Source of the DNA: Asticcacaulis taihuensis
GTDB taxonomy: Bacteria; Pseudomonadota; Alphaproteobacteria; Caulobacterales; Caulobacteraceae
Assembly: GCF_900100255.1 (NCBI RefSeq)
Contig: NZ_FMTS01000002.1
Span: 335,400-399,399 of the forward strand
Direction of reading: 5' to 3'
Length of the DNA: 64,000 nucleotides
The notes under the pieces were generated by a model. That model was not told where the DNA came from. It made no database searches and worked only from the letters and a program-made list of their open reading frames with translations. Below, in pieces: positions 9,150 through 17,985 of the stretch; position 1 is the stretch's first letter, and each line of letters begins with the position of its first letter. Both the position numbers and the translations under genes were made by a program.

Positions 9150-10052
9150 ATGTCTCCGGTCTCCGGCGCTTTGAAGAAAGGCCCGCTCTATCACGATCGC
9201 TGGTGGCTGACCGAGGACGGTCTGCGCCTCTATGCCCGCGACTATCCCGCCGCCGCCGGGCGGGTGCGCCTGCCGGTCATCTGCCTGCATGGCCTGACGC
9301 GCAATTCCAGCGATTTCGAAGAGGTGGCGCCCTATATTGCCGCACTCGACCGCCGCGTCATCGTGCCCGACCTGCGTGGCCGAGGCCTGTCGGAAAATGA
9401 TCCCGACGTCGCCAATTACCACCTGTGGACCTACGCCAAGGATATTCTCGACCTGTGCGACGCCCTAGGCATAGGCCGGGCGGTCTTTATCGGCAATTCC
9501 ATGGGCGGACTGGTGGCCATGGTGCTGTCTACCCTGCGGCCCAACCTGATCCAGGCGGCGGTGCTGAATGACATCGGCCCGACGCTGGCGCCAAAGGGAC
9601 AGGCGCGGATTTCGGCCCTGGCGGCCATGCAGCGCCGCGCCATGCGCAACTGGCAGGACGCCAGCGCCTTCATTGCCGAACAGTATCGGCTGGTTTTTCC
9701 CGATAATACGACGGCGGACTGGCTGAAATTTGCCCGGCGCGTCTTCCGCAAGGGCCGGGATGGCAATCTGCACTTGGCCTACGATCCGCGTATTACCGAC
9801 GCCTTCAAGACCCTGACCATGGACTCACCGGCCTATGACCTGGCGCCCTGCTATGCCAGCCTGGCGCACGGCCGCCCGATATTGCTGATCCGCGGCGCCT
9901 TGTCGGACGTGCTCGATGCCCTTGAGGCGAAGAAGATGGTGGTCTCGAACGAGGTCTCGCGCGTCGATATCGACCGGGTCGGCCACGCCCCCCTGCTCAC
10001 CGAACCGCAGGCGCGCGCCGCCATCACCGAATTCCTTGAATCGCAAGCCTAG
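9150..10052 (+). CDS. Alpha/beta hydrolase
   Basis: A cytosolic alpha/beta-hydrolase fold protein of 300 aa from the ATG at 9150. Motifs: oxyanion region HGLTRNSSDFEEVAPYI, DLRGRGLSE, nucleophile elbow GNSMGG (serine), and the catalytic histidine in VDIDRVGHAPLL near the C-terminus. The closest general group is the haloalkane dehalogenase/epoxide hydrolase/esterase-like family; the substrate cannot be named. Upstream in-frame codons back to 9036 are open but not hydrolase-like. The ribosome site before 9150 is weak, so the start is uncertain by some tens of codons. Confidence 0.82.
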   Translation: MSPVSGALKKGPLYHDRWWLTEDGLRLYARDYPAAAGRVRLPVICLHGLTRNSSDFEEVAPYIAALDRRVIVPDLRGRGLSENDPDVANYHLWTYAKDILDLCDALGIGRAVFIGNSMGGLVAMVLSTLRPNLIQAAVLNDIGPTLAPKGQARISALAAMQRRAMRNWQDASAFIAEQYRLVFPDNTTADWLKFARRVFRKGRDGNLHLAYDPRITDAFKTLTMDSPAYDLAPCYASLAHGRPILLIRGALSDVLDALEAKKMVVSNEVSRVDIDRVGHAPLLTEPQARAAITEFLESQA

Positions 10053-10088
10053 AACGCCCATATCGCTACCATAAATGCGAGGGTGCTG

Positions 10089-10508
10089 ATGACGCGGACC
10101 GTGATTTTTGACAGCCCGTTTTTGCTGGGTTTTGACGATATGCGGCTGCTGATCGACCGCGTCGGGCGCAGCCATGACAATTACCCGCCCTATAATGTCG
10201 AATCCTTAAGCCCGGACCATATCCGCATCAGTATTGCCGTAGCCGGCTTTACCGCCGATCAGTTACGCATCGAAGTGCGCGGTGCCCACCTCACCGTCTC
10301 TGCCACACGCGATCGCGCCGGCGAAGCACCAGACCGCGACTATCTGCACCGCGGCATCGCCCTGCGCGGCTTCAACCGTGCCTTCGTACTGAGCGACGGA
10401 CTGGAAATCACCGGCGCCAGCCTGGCCTATGGCCTGCTGCATATCGACCTTGTCCGCCCCAAACCCAGCGACGAGGTCCGGATCATTCCGATAGAAGTGA
10501 TGGGATAG
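10089..10508 (+). CDS. Small heat-shock protein, Hsp20/IbpA family
   Basis: An ATP-independent holdase chaperone of 139 aa. The alpha-crystallin core is seen at YNVESLSPDHIRISIAVAGF, then LRIEVRGAHLTVSATR and YLHRGIALRGFNRAFVLSDG; the C-terminus has an I-x-I motif (RIIPIEV). The start MTRTVIFDSPFLLGFDDM is typical of IbpA-type proteins. GAGGG five bases before the ATG at 10089 favours this start over the GTG at 10083. It lies 36 bases after the hydrolase on the same strand. No ROSE-type thermometer could be demonstrated in so short a leader. Confidence 0.9.
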   Translation: MTRTVIFDSPFLLGFDDMRLLIDRVGRSHDNYPPYNVESLSPDHIRISIAVAGFTADQLRIEVRGAHLTVSATRDRAGEAPDRDYLHRGIALRGFNRAFVLSDGLEITGASLAYGLLHIDLVRPKPSDEVRIIPIEVMG

Positions 10509-10585
10509 GAAATTCCAAAATTCATTCTTTGAATTTTGGCAAGCGTGACCGCGCGCCGCACATGTTTGCGCGTAATCTCTTACAA

Positions 10586-11050
10586 TTAAGCCGCGTTGCT
10601 GTCGGCGATATCGGTCAGGATAGCGTAGATGGCGTCCGGATTTTCCATCTTGCGCAACTGTTCGCGCAGGTCTTTCTGGCGCAGCAGGCGCGACACCTTG
10701 GCCAGGGCCCTCAGATGCTCAGTGCCGGCATTTTCCGGCGCTAGTAGGGCGAAGATCAGATCAACCGGCATGTCATCGATGGAATCGTAATCGACCGGCG
10801 CATCGAGGCGCACGAAGATGCCGTGCATCCGGTCCAGCCCGGCCAGAGCAGCGTGCGGCACGGCCACGCCCATGCCCACGCCGGTGGAGCCCAGTTTTTC
10901 GCGTTCCAGCAGGGCCTGATGCACCTCGGCCGCTTCCAGGCCCAACTGGCGCGCCGCCACGTCTGCCACCATCTGAAGGGCCTGACGCTTGGAATTGACA
11001 CTGACATTGCCAAGAATGGCGTGCCGGTCCAGCAGGGTGGTCAAAAACAT
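10586..11050 (-). CDS. ptsN: PTS nitrogen-regulatory protein IIA(Ntr)
   Basis: The terminal phosphoacceptor of the nitrogen PTS, regulating potassium transport, stress and carbon/nitrogen balance by protein contact. It has 154 aa. The phosphorylated histidine is in GVAVPHAAL, preceded by REKLGSTGVGMG; LIFALLAPE and HLRALAKVSRLLR are characteristic. It is the last gene of the rnd-lptCAB-rpoN-hpf-ptsN block, an order shared with many proteobacteria. A 184-base gap separates it from hpf, so it may have an additional promoter. Confidence 0.95.
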   Translation of the reverse strand: MFLTTLLDRHAILGNVSVNSKRQALQMVADVAARQLGLEAAEVHQALLEREKLGSTGVGMGVAVPHAALAGLDRMHGIFVRLDAPVDYDSIDDMPVDLIFALLAPENAGTEHLRALAKVSRLLRQKDLREQLRKMENPDAIYAILTDIADSNAA

Positions 11051-11234
11051 AGTGTATCCGTGGTCGACATGACTGGCTCCCCCTCAGCCTGGGCCACTGC
11101 GGCCCGCAAGGCGACGGGGCGCGCGATGCCCGCCTGCCATAGAGAAGAGACACCCGAAGGTCAACCCATCTCAATCGGCGGGCGTTCACCGCGCAAACGG
11201 CCCCGTCTTTTGTTTTTTCCCCGGATACTCAGTC

Positions 11235-11849
11235 TTACTGGGTGGTCACTTTTGCGCGCGTGCGCTCCGGATCGATCCAGCCGATATTACCATCCGGTCG
11301 TCGATATATGACAGACAGACCGCCATGGGCGGCATTGCGGAACATAATCGCCGGATAGTTGGAAAGTTCCATTTCCGCCACCGCCACCGAGACGGTCATG
11401 GTGCGCAGCGCCGTTTCGGTTTCGGCAATGATCATGGAATGCGGCGGCGATGAGTGGTCCATGCCGTCGTCCAGCTCGATCTCCGCTTCATCGTCGCCAT
11501 CAAAGGCGCGCAGGACCGTTACGTTGGCGGTCTCTTCCTTGACCGGCGTACCGTTGTGATGCTGCTTCAATCGTCGCTTATAGCGCCGGACGCGCTTCTC
11601 CATATTGTCGAGCGTACCGTCAAAGGCCGAATGGGCATCGCCGCCAAACGCGTGCGCTATAAGCGTCTGGCCGGAAGCGAGCCTGACCCAGCAATCCGCC
11701 TTGAACAAATGCCCCTGCTTCGAGATGGTCACTTCGGCGTCCCCGCCGCGTTCAAAATATTTGGCGATACCTGAAGTAAGCTCGGTTTCAATGCGCGCGC
11801 GCAAGGCGTCACCGACTTCGACCTGTTTTCCACTGACTTGGATTTGCAT
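11235..11849 (-). CDS. hpf: Long-form ribosome hibernation promoting factor
   Basis: Binds the 30S A/P sites and drives 100S ribosome formation in stationary phase. From the ATG at 11849 (MQIQVSGKQVEVGDALRARI) it has 204 aa, the long form: N-terminal S30AE domain (1-100), an acidic linker (RAFDGDDEAEIELDDG), and the C-terminal dimerisation domain (MELSNYPAIMFRNAAHGGLSVIYRRPDGNIGWIDP split over residues about 160-200). GGAG lies about 12 bases upstream. Its place after rpoN is conserved in proteobacteria. Confidence 0.95.
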   Translation of the reverse strand: MQIQVSGKQVEVGDALRARIETELTSGIAKYFERGGDAEVTISKQGHLFKADCWVRLASGQTLIAHAFGGDAHSAFDGTLDNMEKRVRRYKRRLKQHHNGTPVKEETANVTVLRAFDGDDEAEIELDDGMDHSSPPHSMIIAETETALRTMTVSVAVAEMELSNYPAIMFRNAAHGGLSVIYRRPDGNIGWIDPERTRAKVTTQ

Positions 11850-12090
11850 AGCGATATGTCGCTCCGTTCTTAAAACAAAAAGAACTTCGTCGCCGATCTG
11901 GAGGGGCCGGCGGCAATGGGCACCCGGACGTATTTCACGGGTACAAGGACGACTGTACGCCGACTGGCGGGGATGCAAAATCAAGAATTTGTGTAGCGAA
12001 TTAACCCGCATTCACCTTGATTATTATCAGCAAATTACAGGTCAGAGCGCATTATGCCGCCGGTTGATACCCCTGTCGGGCGAAACCGGA

Positions 12091-13611
12091 TCAGCGAATT
12101 TGACGCTTGCGTTCGACGCTCGACGGAATGCGCAGGGCCTCCCGATACTTGGCCACGGTCCGTCGGGCGATATCCACGCCGGCCTCTTTCAGAATTTCGA
12201 CGATGCGGTCATCGGAAAGGATTTCGCCGGATGCTTTTTCGCCATCGATCAGGGTCTTGATCTTGTGGCGTACCGCTTCGGCCGAATGCGCCGAGGTGCC
12301 GTCATTCGAGGCGATCGAGGAGGTAAAGAAGAACTTCAGCTCGAAGACGCCACGCGGCGTGGCGACATACTTGTTGGAGGTGACGCGCGAAATGGTCGAT
12401 TCGTGCATCCCCACGGCGTCGGCCACGGTTTTCAGGTTCAGCGGCCGCAGATATTCGACGCCATAGACGAAGAAGGCGTCCTGCTGGCGGACGATTTCGG
12501 CCGAAACCTTGAGGATGGTGCGCGCCCGCTGATCCAGGCTCTTGATCAGCCAGTTGGCCTGGCTCAGGCAGTCATTCAGATAGGATTTTTCGGATTCGGA
12601 ACGGGCCGAAGTCGCCACTTTGGCGTGATATTTCTGATCGACCAGGACGCGCGGCAGGGTGTCGGAATTAAGATCGATGCGCCAGCCGCCATTGGCATCC
12701 GGCCGCACGAAGACATCCGGCACCACGGTCTGCGACGGCTCGGCGCCGTAGGCGGCCCCCGGACGCGGATTGAGCGATTTCAGCTCGGCGATCATCTCGC
12801 TGAGATCTTCCTCATCGACACCGCACACCTTGCGCAGGGCCGAGAGATCACGGCGGGCCAGCAGTTCGAGATTGTCGATCAGCGCCGCCATGGCCGGATC
12901 GAAACGATTGCGCTCGATCAGTTGCAGCTTGAGGCATTCCGGCACGCTGGTGGCCATGATGCCCGTCGGCTCGAAGCCCTGACAGGCGGTCAGCACCTTT
13001 TCCACAAGGGCCAGTTCGCAGCCAAGACGATCGGCGATTTCAGCCAGAGGCACCCGCATATAGCCGGCCTCATCGACGGCATCGATCAATATCTGCGCAA
13101 TCGCCATTTCCGGCGCACTGAAATGGGCGATCAGCGCCTGGTCGGTCAGGTGTTCGGTGAGCGTTTTTTCGCGCGTCAGCGCCCGCTCCATGTCCTCGTC
13201 GCCATCGAAGCTGCCACCGCCCTTGCCGGCCTTGGACCAGTCGACCATCGGCCCTTCATTGGAGTCAGAAACCACCGATTCGCGTTCGCGCACCACCGGT
13301 TCATCATCGCCATAGACATCGGAGGCTGAGGCGTCGAGATCGGAATTGGCGGCGATGGTGTCGCGGTCACCGAGTTCCAGTTCGCGGGATTCCCCGCTGT
13401 CGGCCGCCTGCGCGTGGGCGTCGGCGTCGTTGCCCTCACCCACAGGGTCGCTGTCATCACGCTGCAACAGCGGATTGCGCTCCAGTTCGGTTTCGATCAC
13501 CGCCTCAAGCTCAAGGTTCGACAATTGCAGCAGCTTGATCGCCTGCTGCAACTGGGGGGTGATGACCAGCCCCTGCCCCTGCTTGAGTTCTAATCTTTGA
13601 CCGAGCGCCAT
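12091..13611 (-). CDS. rpoN: RNA polymerase sigma-54 factor
   Basis: An alternative sigma factor for -24/-12 promoters, dependent on AAA+ activators; in Caulobacterales it controls flagellar, stalk and nitrogen genes. It has 506 aa. Region I is glutamine- and leucine-rich (QGLVITPQLQQAIKLLQLSN); region II is acidic (about 55-135); then come the core-binding domain and the C-terminal HTH. The RpoN box ARRTVAKYRE is at about 482-491. A 168-base gap from lptB allows its own promoter. Confidence 0.97.
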   Translation of the reverse strand: MALGQRLELKQGQGLVITPQLQQAIKLLQLSNLELEAVIETELERNPLLQRDDSDPVGEGNDADAHAQAADSGESRELELGDRDTIAANSDLDASASDVYGDDEPVVRERESVVSDSNEGPMVDWSKAGKGGGSFDGDEDMERALTREKTLTEHLTDQALIAHFSAPEMAIAQILIDAVDEAGYMRVPLAEIADRLGCELALVEKVLTACQGFEPTGIMATSVPECLKLQLIERNRFDPAMAALIDNLELLARRDLSALRKVCGVDEEDLSEMIAELKSLNPRPGAAYGAEPSQTVVPDVFVRPDANGGWRIDLNSDTLPRVLVDQKYHAKVATSARSESEKSYLNDCLSQANWLIKSLDQRARTILKVSAEIVRQQDAFFVYGVEYLRPLNLKTVADAVGMHESTISRVTSNKYVATPRGVFELKFFFTSSIASNDGTSAHSAEAVRHKIKTLIDGEKASGEILSDDRIVEILKEAGVDIARRTVAKYREALRIPSSVERKRQIR

Positions 13612-13779
13612 TACCGACCTTTAGAGATTTCGGACCATACTGACCGCAAATCGTCTATATTTCTTTAGCTTCGGCAATTTTTGCGGAAACCGGACGAGAA
13701 CATGTCCGGCATTGTGCGTTAACAAGTGCTGTCGAATGGTTAACAGTGGGCCATAATCGGCAAATTATGCCCAGCGAAT

Positions 13780-14550
13780 CTAGGAATTGAAGGATTCGCC
13801 GAGATAGACGCGCTTCACTTCCGGATCGTGGGTGATTTCATCCGCGGTGCCTTCAAAGAGCACCTCGCCCGAATGGATGATCGAGGCGCGATCCACCAGG
13901 TCGAGCGTTTCGCGGACATTGTGATCGGTGATCAGGATGCCGATGCCGCGACTTTTCAGGTACATGACCACTTCGCGGATATCGGAAATGGCCAGCGGGT
14001 CGATACCGGCGAACGGCTCATCGAGCAGCATGAAGGACGGCTTGCCGGCGAGCGCCCGGGCGATTTCCACCCGTCGGCGCTCCCCGCCCGAAAGCGCTGT
14101 GGCCGGCGAATGGCGGATATGGGTGATGCGCAGTTCTTCGAGCAGGCGGTTGACGTCGTCACGGACCTTGTTCGGGTCTTTTTCGTTCAGTTCGAGTACG
14201 GCGAGAATATTCTGTTCCACCGACATGCCGCGAAAGATCGAGGCTTCCTGCGGCAGGTAACCCAGTCCCATGCGGGCACGCTGGTACATCGGCTGGTAGG
14301 TGATATCCTGGCCATCGAGCTTGATTGTGCCGTAATCGGCCTCGATCAGCCCGGTAATCATGTAGAAGCAGGTGGTCTTGCCCGCGCCGTTCGGCCCCAG
14401 CAGTCCCACGACCTCGCCGCGTCCCAGCCTGAGGCTGACACTCTTGACGACGGCGCGTTCCTTGTACGTCTTGCCGATTCCCTCGACGACGATACCTTCA
14501 TTTTCAGCATCGACGCTGATGGAGGAATGCAGTTCTTCGACAGCCAGCAT
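13780..14550 (-). CDS. lptB: LPS export ABC transporter ATP-binding protein
   Basis: The ATPase that powers extraction of lipopolysaccharide from the inner membrane, pairing with LptF/LptG, which are not in this window. It has 256 aa. Walker A is GPNGAGKTT, the signature is LSGGERRR, and Walker B is FMLLDEPFAGIDP. The family-specific LGYLPQEASIFRGM and the C-terminal DPEVKRVYLGESF are present. The N-terminus is about 15 residues longer than usual. Five bases separate it from lptA upstream, so the two are co-translated or coupled. Confidence 0.97.
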   Translation of the reverse strand: MLAVEELHSSISVDAENEGIVVEGIGKTYKERAVVKSVSLRLGRGEVVGLLGPNGAGKTTCFYMITGLIEADYGTIKLDGQDITYQPMYQRARMGLGYLPQEASIFRGMSVEQNILAVLELNEKDPNKVRDDVNRLLEELRITHIRHSPATALSGGERRRVEIARALAGKPSFMLLDEPFAGIDPLAISDIREVVMYLKSRGIGILITDHNVRETLDLVDRASIIHSGEVLFEGTADEITHDPEVKRVYLGESFNS

Positions 14551-14555
14551 AAGAC

Positions 14556-15047
14556 CTACTTCTTGTCCGGATAGATGATCGCCTTGACGCGGCCGGTACC
14601 GGCATCGAAAGTGGTGGTCTTCTGTGTCAGGTTATAGACCAGCCGCGTGCCGGTGGTGACGTTCTGGTTCTGCGTCAGGATGACATCACCGGTCAGGACC
14701 ATATCGTCCGTCGCCTTGGTATAGACGGCCTGGTCGCCCTTCATGGTGCTGTCCGGCGTCACGTAATAGACATTGCCGGTGGCGACGATGGTGACCACCT
14801 CGCCGAAGCCCCGGCCATTTGGGCCAGCCTGGCGGGTGATGACCACCTTGTCGGCGCGCAGACGGGCATTGTCCTGAATGATCTCCACCCGGCCGACGAG
14901 CGTCTGGGTATGGGCCAGTTCATCCATATGCATGGAATCGCCGCCGACCATGACGGGACCGCCCTCGCTCGACACTTGGGCCTGCGCGCCGCCCGTTGCA
15001 ATAATACCGGCCGCGATCAGCGCCGTCACAACCGTTTGCTTTTTCAT
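14556..15047 (-). CDS. lptA: LPS transport periplasmic bridge protein
   Basis: An OstA-like periplasmic protein that forms the beta-jellyroll bridge carrying LPS from LptC to LptD. It has 163 aa with a signal peptide (MKKQTVVTALIAAGIIATGGAQA). Repeated beta-strand motifs such as RLRADKVVI, GNVYYVTPDSTMKGDQAVY and LTGDVILTQNQNVTTGTRLVY are typical. It sits between lptC and lptB. Confidence 0.93.
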   Translation of the reverse strand: MKKQTVVTALIAAGIIATGGAQAQVSSEGGPVMVGGDSMHMDELAHTQTLVGRVEIIQDNARLRADKVVITRQAGPNGRGFGEVVTIVATGNVYYVTPDSTMKGDQAVYTKATDDMVLTGDVILTQNQNVTTGTRLVYNLTQKTTTFDAGTGRVKAIIYPDKK

Positions 15048-15086
15048 ACCGTCTTTGTCCCTTTGAGAGCCGGTCCGTTTGAAGGG

Positions 15087-15785
15087 CTACTGTTCAGTTA
15101 TCGTGGCCCAGGCCTTGGTGTCACCGCGTCCCTTGATGTCCAGTGAGTGGCCATTGTCGGAAACCAGGAAGGATTCCCCCACTATATGCCCCGCCGAACC
15201 GTTTCCATCAACGTGTTTGTCGCCATAGACAATGGATTTATCCATGTCCACCACCGCCTGCTCGGTCCGGAGGACGAAATCCGATCCGCCGGCCGCGATC
15301 ACCACATGGCCGGTCAGGGTGAACTTGTTGGTGGTCTGGTCAAAGACGCCATTGGCCGCCGAAACCCGGGTCGGGTTTTCGACATCGCTGCTCTTGAATT
15401 CCATGCTGGGCGCCTTGAGCGAAATCGTCGTAGCGTTCATGCCCTTGCGCACGGCTTCCAGCCCGCTGATCGTATAGCGGTCGCCATTGCTGCCCTGGCC
15501 GTAATAGCGCGGATTGGTGTAGCGGATTTCGTTCAGATTGCCGTTGTAGACATTCATTGAATTGATGATGGTCTGCGCCACGATCCAGCCGACATTGAAC
15601 AGGCCGAGCGCGATGATTAAGCCCGGCAGCAGGCGGCGCAAAAGATGGATCAGGCGCGAACGCCGGCGTACCGCCGCCACCTGTTGCGCCAGGCGTACGC
15701 GACGATCGGCGGCTTCGGCCTCTATGTCGATCGGCGCCGCTATCCCTAAGGGCTGCAACGGCGCGTTAAGCTCGGTCAGGGTCAT
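15087..15785 (-). CDS. lptC: LPS export protein anchoring subunit
   Basis: A bitopic inner-membrane protein linking the LptBFG transporter to the LptA bridge. It has 232 aa. An arginine-rich cytoplasmic start (RRRSRLIHLLRRLL) is followed by one membrane segment (PGLIIALGLFNVGWIVAQTI, about 53-72) and a periplasmic beta-jellyroll with YTISGLEAVRKG, VSAANGVFDQTTNKFTLTG and GEQAxV-like strands. Weak sequence conservation is normal for LptC; the operon position supports the call. Confidence 0.9.
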   Translation of the reverse strand: MTLTELNAPLQPLGIAAPIDIEAEAADRRVRLAQQVAAVRRRSRLIHLLRRLLPGLIIALGLFNVGWIVAQTIINSMNVYNGNLNEIRYTNPRYYGQGSNGDRYTISGLEAVRKGMNATTISLKAPSMEFKSSDVENPTRVSAANGVFDQTTNKFTLTGHVVIAAGGSDFVLRTEQAVVDMDKSIVYGDKHVDGNGSAGHIVGESFLVSDNGHSLDIKGRGDTKAWATITEQ

Positions 15786-15808
15786 AAGAGCGCTTTTAAT
15801 TATGGGGG

Positions 15809-16465
15809 CTACGCCCAGCTATGCGCGAAGATATCGCAATCTTCCCAGCCTGCCAAATCGAGTTTGACGCGGTGCGGCAAAAATTCCATCGCAGCCTTCG
15901 CCAAGTGCTCGCGGCCTTCGCGCACCAGCATGGCGTCGAGCTTTTCCTTGAGCGCGTGCAGGTGCAGCACATCCGAAGCGGCATAGGCCAGTTGCTCGGC
16001 CGAAAGCGTGGCCTGGCCCCAGTCTGAGCTTTGCTGCGCCTTGGAGAGATCGACCGCCAGCAGTTCGCGGGTCAGGTCTTTCAGGCCGTGGCGATCGGTA
16101 TAGGTGCGCGCCAGCTTGGAGGCGATCTTGGTGCAGTAAACCGGCGCGGTGGTAACGCCCAGATGCAGCTCGAACATGCCGATATCGAAGCGGCCGAAGT
16201 GGAACAACTTGAGCACCTTCGGATCGGCCAGCAGGCGCTTCAGATTCGGGCAGTTATAATCGGGGCGGCTCATGCGCACGACATGGGCGTGGCCGTCACC
16301 GGAAGACAATTGCACTACGCACAAGGGATCGCGCCGGAAACGCAGGCCCATGGTCTCGGAATCAATGGCGACGGACGATCCCAGATCGAGCCCGTCGGGC
16401 AGGTCGCCCTCGTGGTAAAATACGGTCAAAATACATGCCTTCTTTTTGGCCTCTTCTTTGGCCAT
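15809..16465 (-). CDS. rnd: Ribonuclease D-type 3'-5' exonuclease
   Basis: A 218-residue DEDDy exonuclease without the HRDC domains of E. coli RNase D, the short form found in Alphaproteobacteria. Motifs: Exo I SVAIDSETMGL, Exo II LKLFHFGRFDIGM, Exo III YAASDVLHLHALKEKL with the catalytic tyrosine and aspartate. It is likely to trim tRNA and other stable RNA ends. Twenty-three bases separate it from lptC, so it probably heads the rnd-lptCAB transcription unit. Confidence 0.9.
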   Translation of the reverse strand: MAKEEAKKKACILTVFYHEGDLPDGLDLGSSVAIDSETMGLRFRRDPLCVVQLSSGDGHAHVVRMSRPDYNCPNLKRLLADPKVLKLFHFGRFDIGMFELHLGVTTAPVYCTKIASKLARTYTDRHGLKDLTRELLAVDLSKAQQSSDWGQATLSAEQLAYAASDVLHLHALKEKLDAMLVREGREHLAKAAMEFLPHRVKLDLAGWEDCDIFAHSWA

Positions 16466-16537
16466 CTCGCCAGGACGGTTAATGACGCCCCTTTTGTGGG
16501 ATTTGGCCTAATCCCAAAAAACGGAAAGGTCAATCAG

Positions 16538-17200
16538 CTACAGCCTAGCGCGCAGGAAAGCCATCATCCGCATCCATGCCTGCTCGGAGGCTTCCGCATT
16601 ATAGACTTCCGGGCGGGTTTTGTTAAAGAAGGCATGGTCGGCGTCGTAGCTGTAGACTACCGGCGGATTGCCGGCCTTCGTCATGGCGGCTTCGAGACCA
16701 GCCACCACGGCCGGCGTTACCCAGTCATCCTTCCGGCCGAAATGGCCCTGGAAGGGGATTTTGATATCGGCCGGATCGGCGAAGGCTTTCGGCGGCACGC
16801 CATAGAAGCAGACGGCCGCCTTGAAGCCTTCCAGACGGGCCGCAGCCCCTATGGTCAGCGCCCCACCCATGCAGAAGCCCATGACAGCAACCGACGGATT
16901 GATGGTTTTCAGGTAATCGAGCGCCGCGGCAATATCCTCATGAACGGCGCCGGGGAAATCCAGACCATTCATCATATGGCTGGCCTCATCGGCATCAGCG
17001 GCAATGCGGCCATGATAGAGATCGGGCGCCAGGGCATTGAAGCCCTCGAACTCGAAGCGATCGACGATCGACTTGATGTGATCGTTCAGGCCCCACCATT
17101 CCTGGATGACGATGACGCAGGGCCGAGACTTGTCGATATCGGACAGATAAGCGTCAAGATGACCGCCATCGGCGCGATTGAGTGTGATCATGCGGCCCAT
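16538..17200 (-). CDS. Dienelactone hydrolase family protein
   Basis: A 220-residue alpha/beta hydrolase with the cysteine nucleophile typical of dienelactone hydrolase (GFCMGG), aspartate in FGRKDDWVTP and histidine in SYDADHAFFNK. IQEWWGLNDHIK is the family's oxyanion segment. Classical members open dienelactones in chloroaromatic degradation, but most genomic homologues have unknown substrates and no catechol pathway genes are nearby. It is cytosolic with no signal peptide. Confidence 0.88.
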   Translation of the reverse strand: MGRMITLNRADGGHLDAYLSDIDKSRPCVIVIQEWWGLNDHIKSIVDRFEFEGFNALAPDLYHGRIAADADEASHMMNGLDFPGAVHEDIAAALDYLKTINPSVAVMGFCMGGALTIGAAARLEGFKAAVCFYGVPPKAFADPADIKIPFQGHFGRKDDWVTPAVVAGLEAAMTKAGNPPVVYSYDADHAFFNKTRPEVYNAEASEQAWMRMMAFLRARL

Positions 17201-17277
17201 CGGCGGCTCCTTTGCTGCGTTACCGGGTTCGTCTTACACCCGAAATGCCGCCATTGAAAAGCCGGGAGGCGCGGTGA

Positions 17278-17424
17278 TCAGCGCAGGTTGAGCGGCTGGC
17301 GCGGGGTTTCGCTGTCAGCGCGATGGCGCGGCGTCGCCATGGCCGAAACGAAGGCTGCGGCACATTGGGCAGGCGCGCAGGCCCGGGCGGCGGAAATCCA
17401 GTTTACGGCGTCGATCTTCTGCAT
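17278..17424 (-). CDS. Possible small protein (48 aa)
   Basis: A short open frame reading from the ATG at 17424: MQKIDAVNWISAARACAPAQ, continuing with a Cys/Ala-rich stretch and ending PRQPLNLR. TGAGG lies about ten bases upstream of the start. No domain is recognised. It has two cysteines five residues apart and no membrane segment. The reading frame has coding-like third-position G/C. It could be a real small gene or chance; comparison across related genomes would decide. Confidence 0.35.
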   Translation of the reverse strand: MQKIDAVNWISAARACAPAQCAAAFVSAMATPRHRADSETPRQPLNLR

Positions 17425-17550
17425 GATGCGTATCCTCAGGCGGCTCTGCGGCCGACCTCAACTATGAACCTGTCTGTTGTTTATAGCGGATAATTGTCAA
17501 GATTCGATGATGAAGACCTGAATCAGGCATTAACCCTGCCGGACGCGGGC
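17425..17550. other. Intergenic stretch without recognised gene
   Basis: This lies between the candidate small gene and the tRNA-Ala-linked repeats. The minus strand has CTTGACA at about 17500 followed by TATAAA, but the spacing of nine bases is too short for a normal promoter. Nothing else is recognised. Confidence 0.3.
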
Positions 17551-17614
17551 AATAAAAAACCCGCCGCACGATAGTCGTGGGGGCGGGTGTTTTATTGGTG
17601 GAGCATAGCGGAGT
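17551..17614 (-). repeat. Direct repeat copy 1: terminator plus 3' end of tRNA-Ala
   Basis: AATAAAAAACCCGCC (17551-17565) and GGGCGGGTGTTTTATT form a terminator stem. They are followed by the last 17 bases of tRNA-Ala and its CCA, read on the minus strand. Bases 17581-17614 are identical to 17733-17766 (34 of 34). Only the loop of the hairpin differs. The tRNA portion stops after the 3' acceptor strand and part of the T arm, so this copy is not functional. Confidence 0.85.
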
Positions 17615-17713
17615 GATGCGCCGCGCTTTACGCGGCTTACCCCTTCGGGGCGCCCTTAGCGTCGCTCGCCCTTTCGGGTCTCGCCGAACCGCGCGGTTCG
17701 ATCCAATCCAACC
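17615..17713. repeat. Hairpin-rich spacer between duplicated tRNA ends
   Basis: About 99 bases containing several short stems (CCGCGCTTTACGCGG, CCCCTTCGGGG, GAACCGCGCGGTTC). It lies exactly between the two copies of the tRNA 3' end/terminator sequence. It codes for nothing visible. It looks like a palindromic interspersed element or the scar of a larger integrated element. Confidence 0.55.
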
Positions 17714-17747
17714 AATAAAAAACCCGCCACAAGGGCGGGTGTTTTAT
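17714..17747 (-). terminator. Rho-independent terminator of tRNA-Ala
   Basis: Read on the minus strand, the stem ACCCGCC/GGCGGGT is followed by TTTTTTATT directly after the tRNA CCA end. It is the second copy of the duplicated terminator. Confidence 0.8.
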
Positions 17748-17823
<76 letters not shown>

Positions 17824-17947
17824 ATCTTTAGGATGGTCCGGAACGGGTGGCCCCGTCCGAGGCGGCGACTTCTAGTTCAGGGCTTGCGGCGACGCAAGCC
17901 CTTTTGCGAACTTTTTTGAACTTTTTCACAGGTCTCGCGCGGTACAA

Positions 17948-17980
17948 GAAAAAAGCCGCCGGAACAAACCGGCGGCTTAA
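17948..17980 (-). terminator. Terminator downstream of the FYDLN gene
   Basis: AAGCCGCCGG (17953-17962) and CCGGCGGCTT (17969-17978) form a strong stem, followed on the minus strand by TTTTTTC. It lies just after the stop of the gene at 17986. Confidence 0.85.
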
Positions 17981-17985
17981 TCTTT

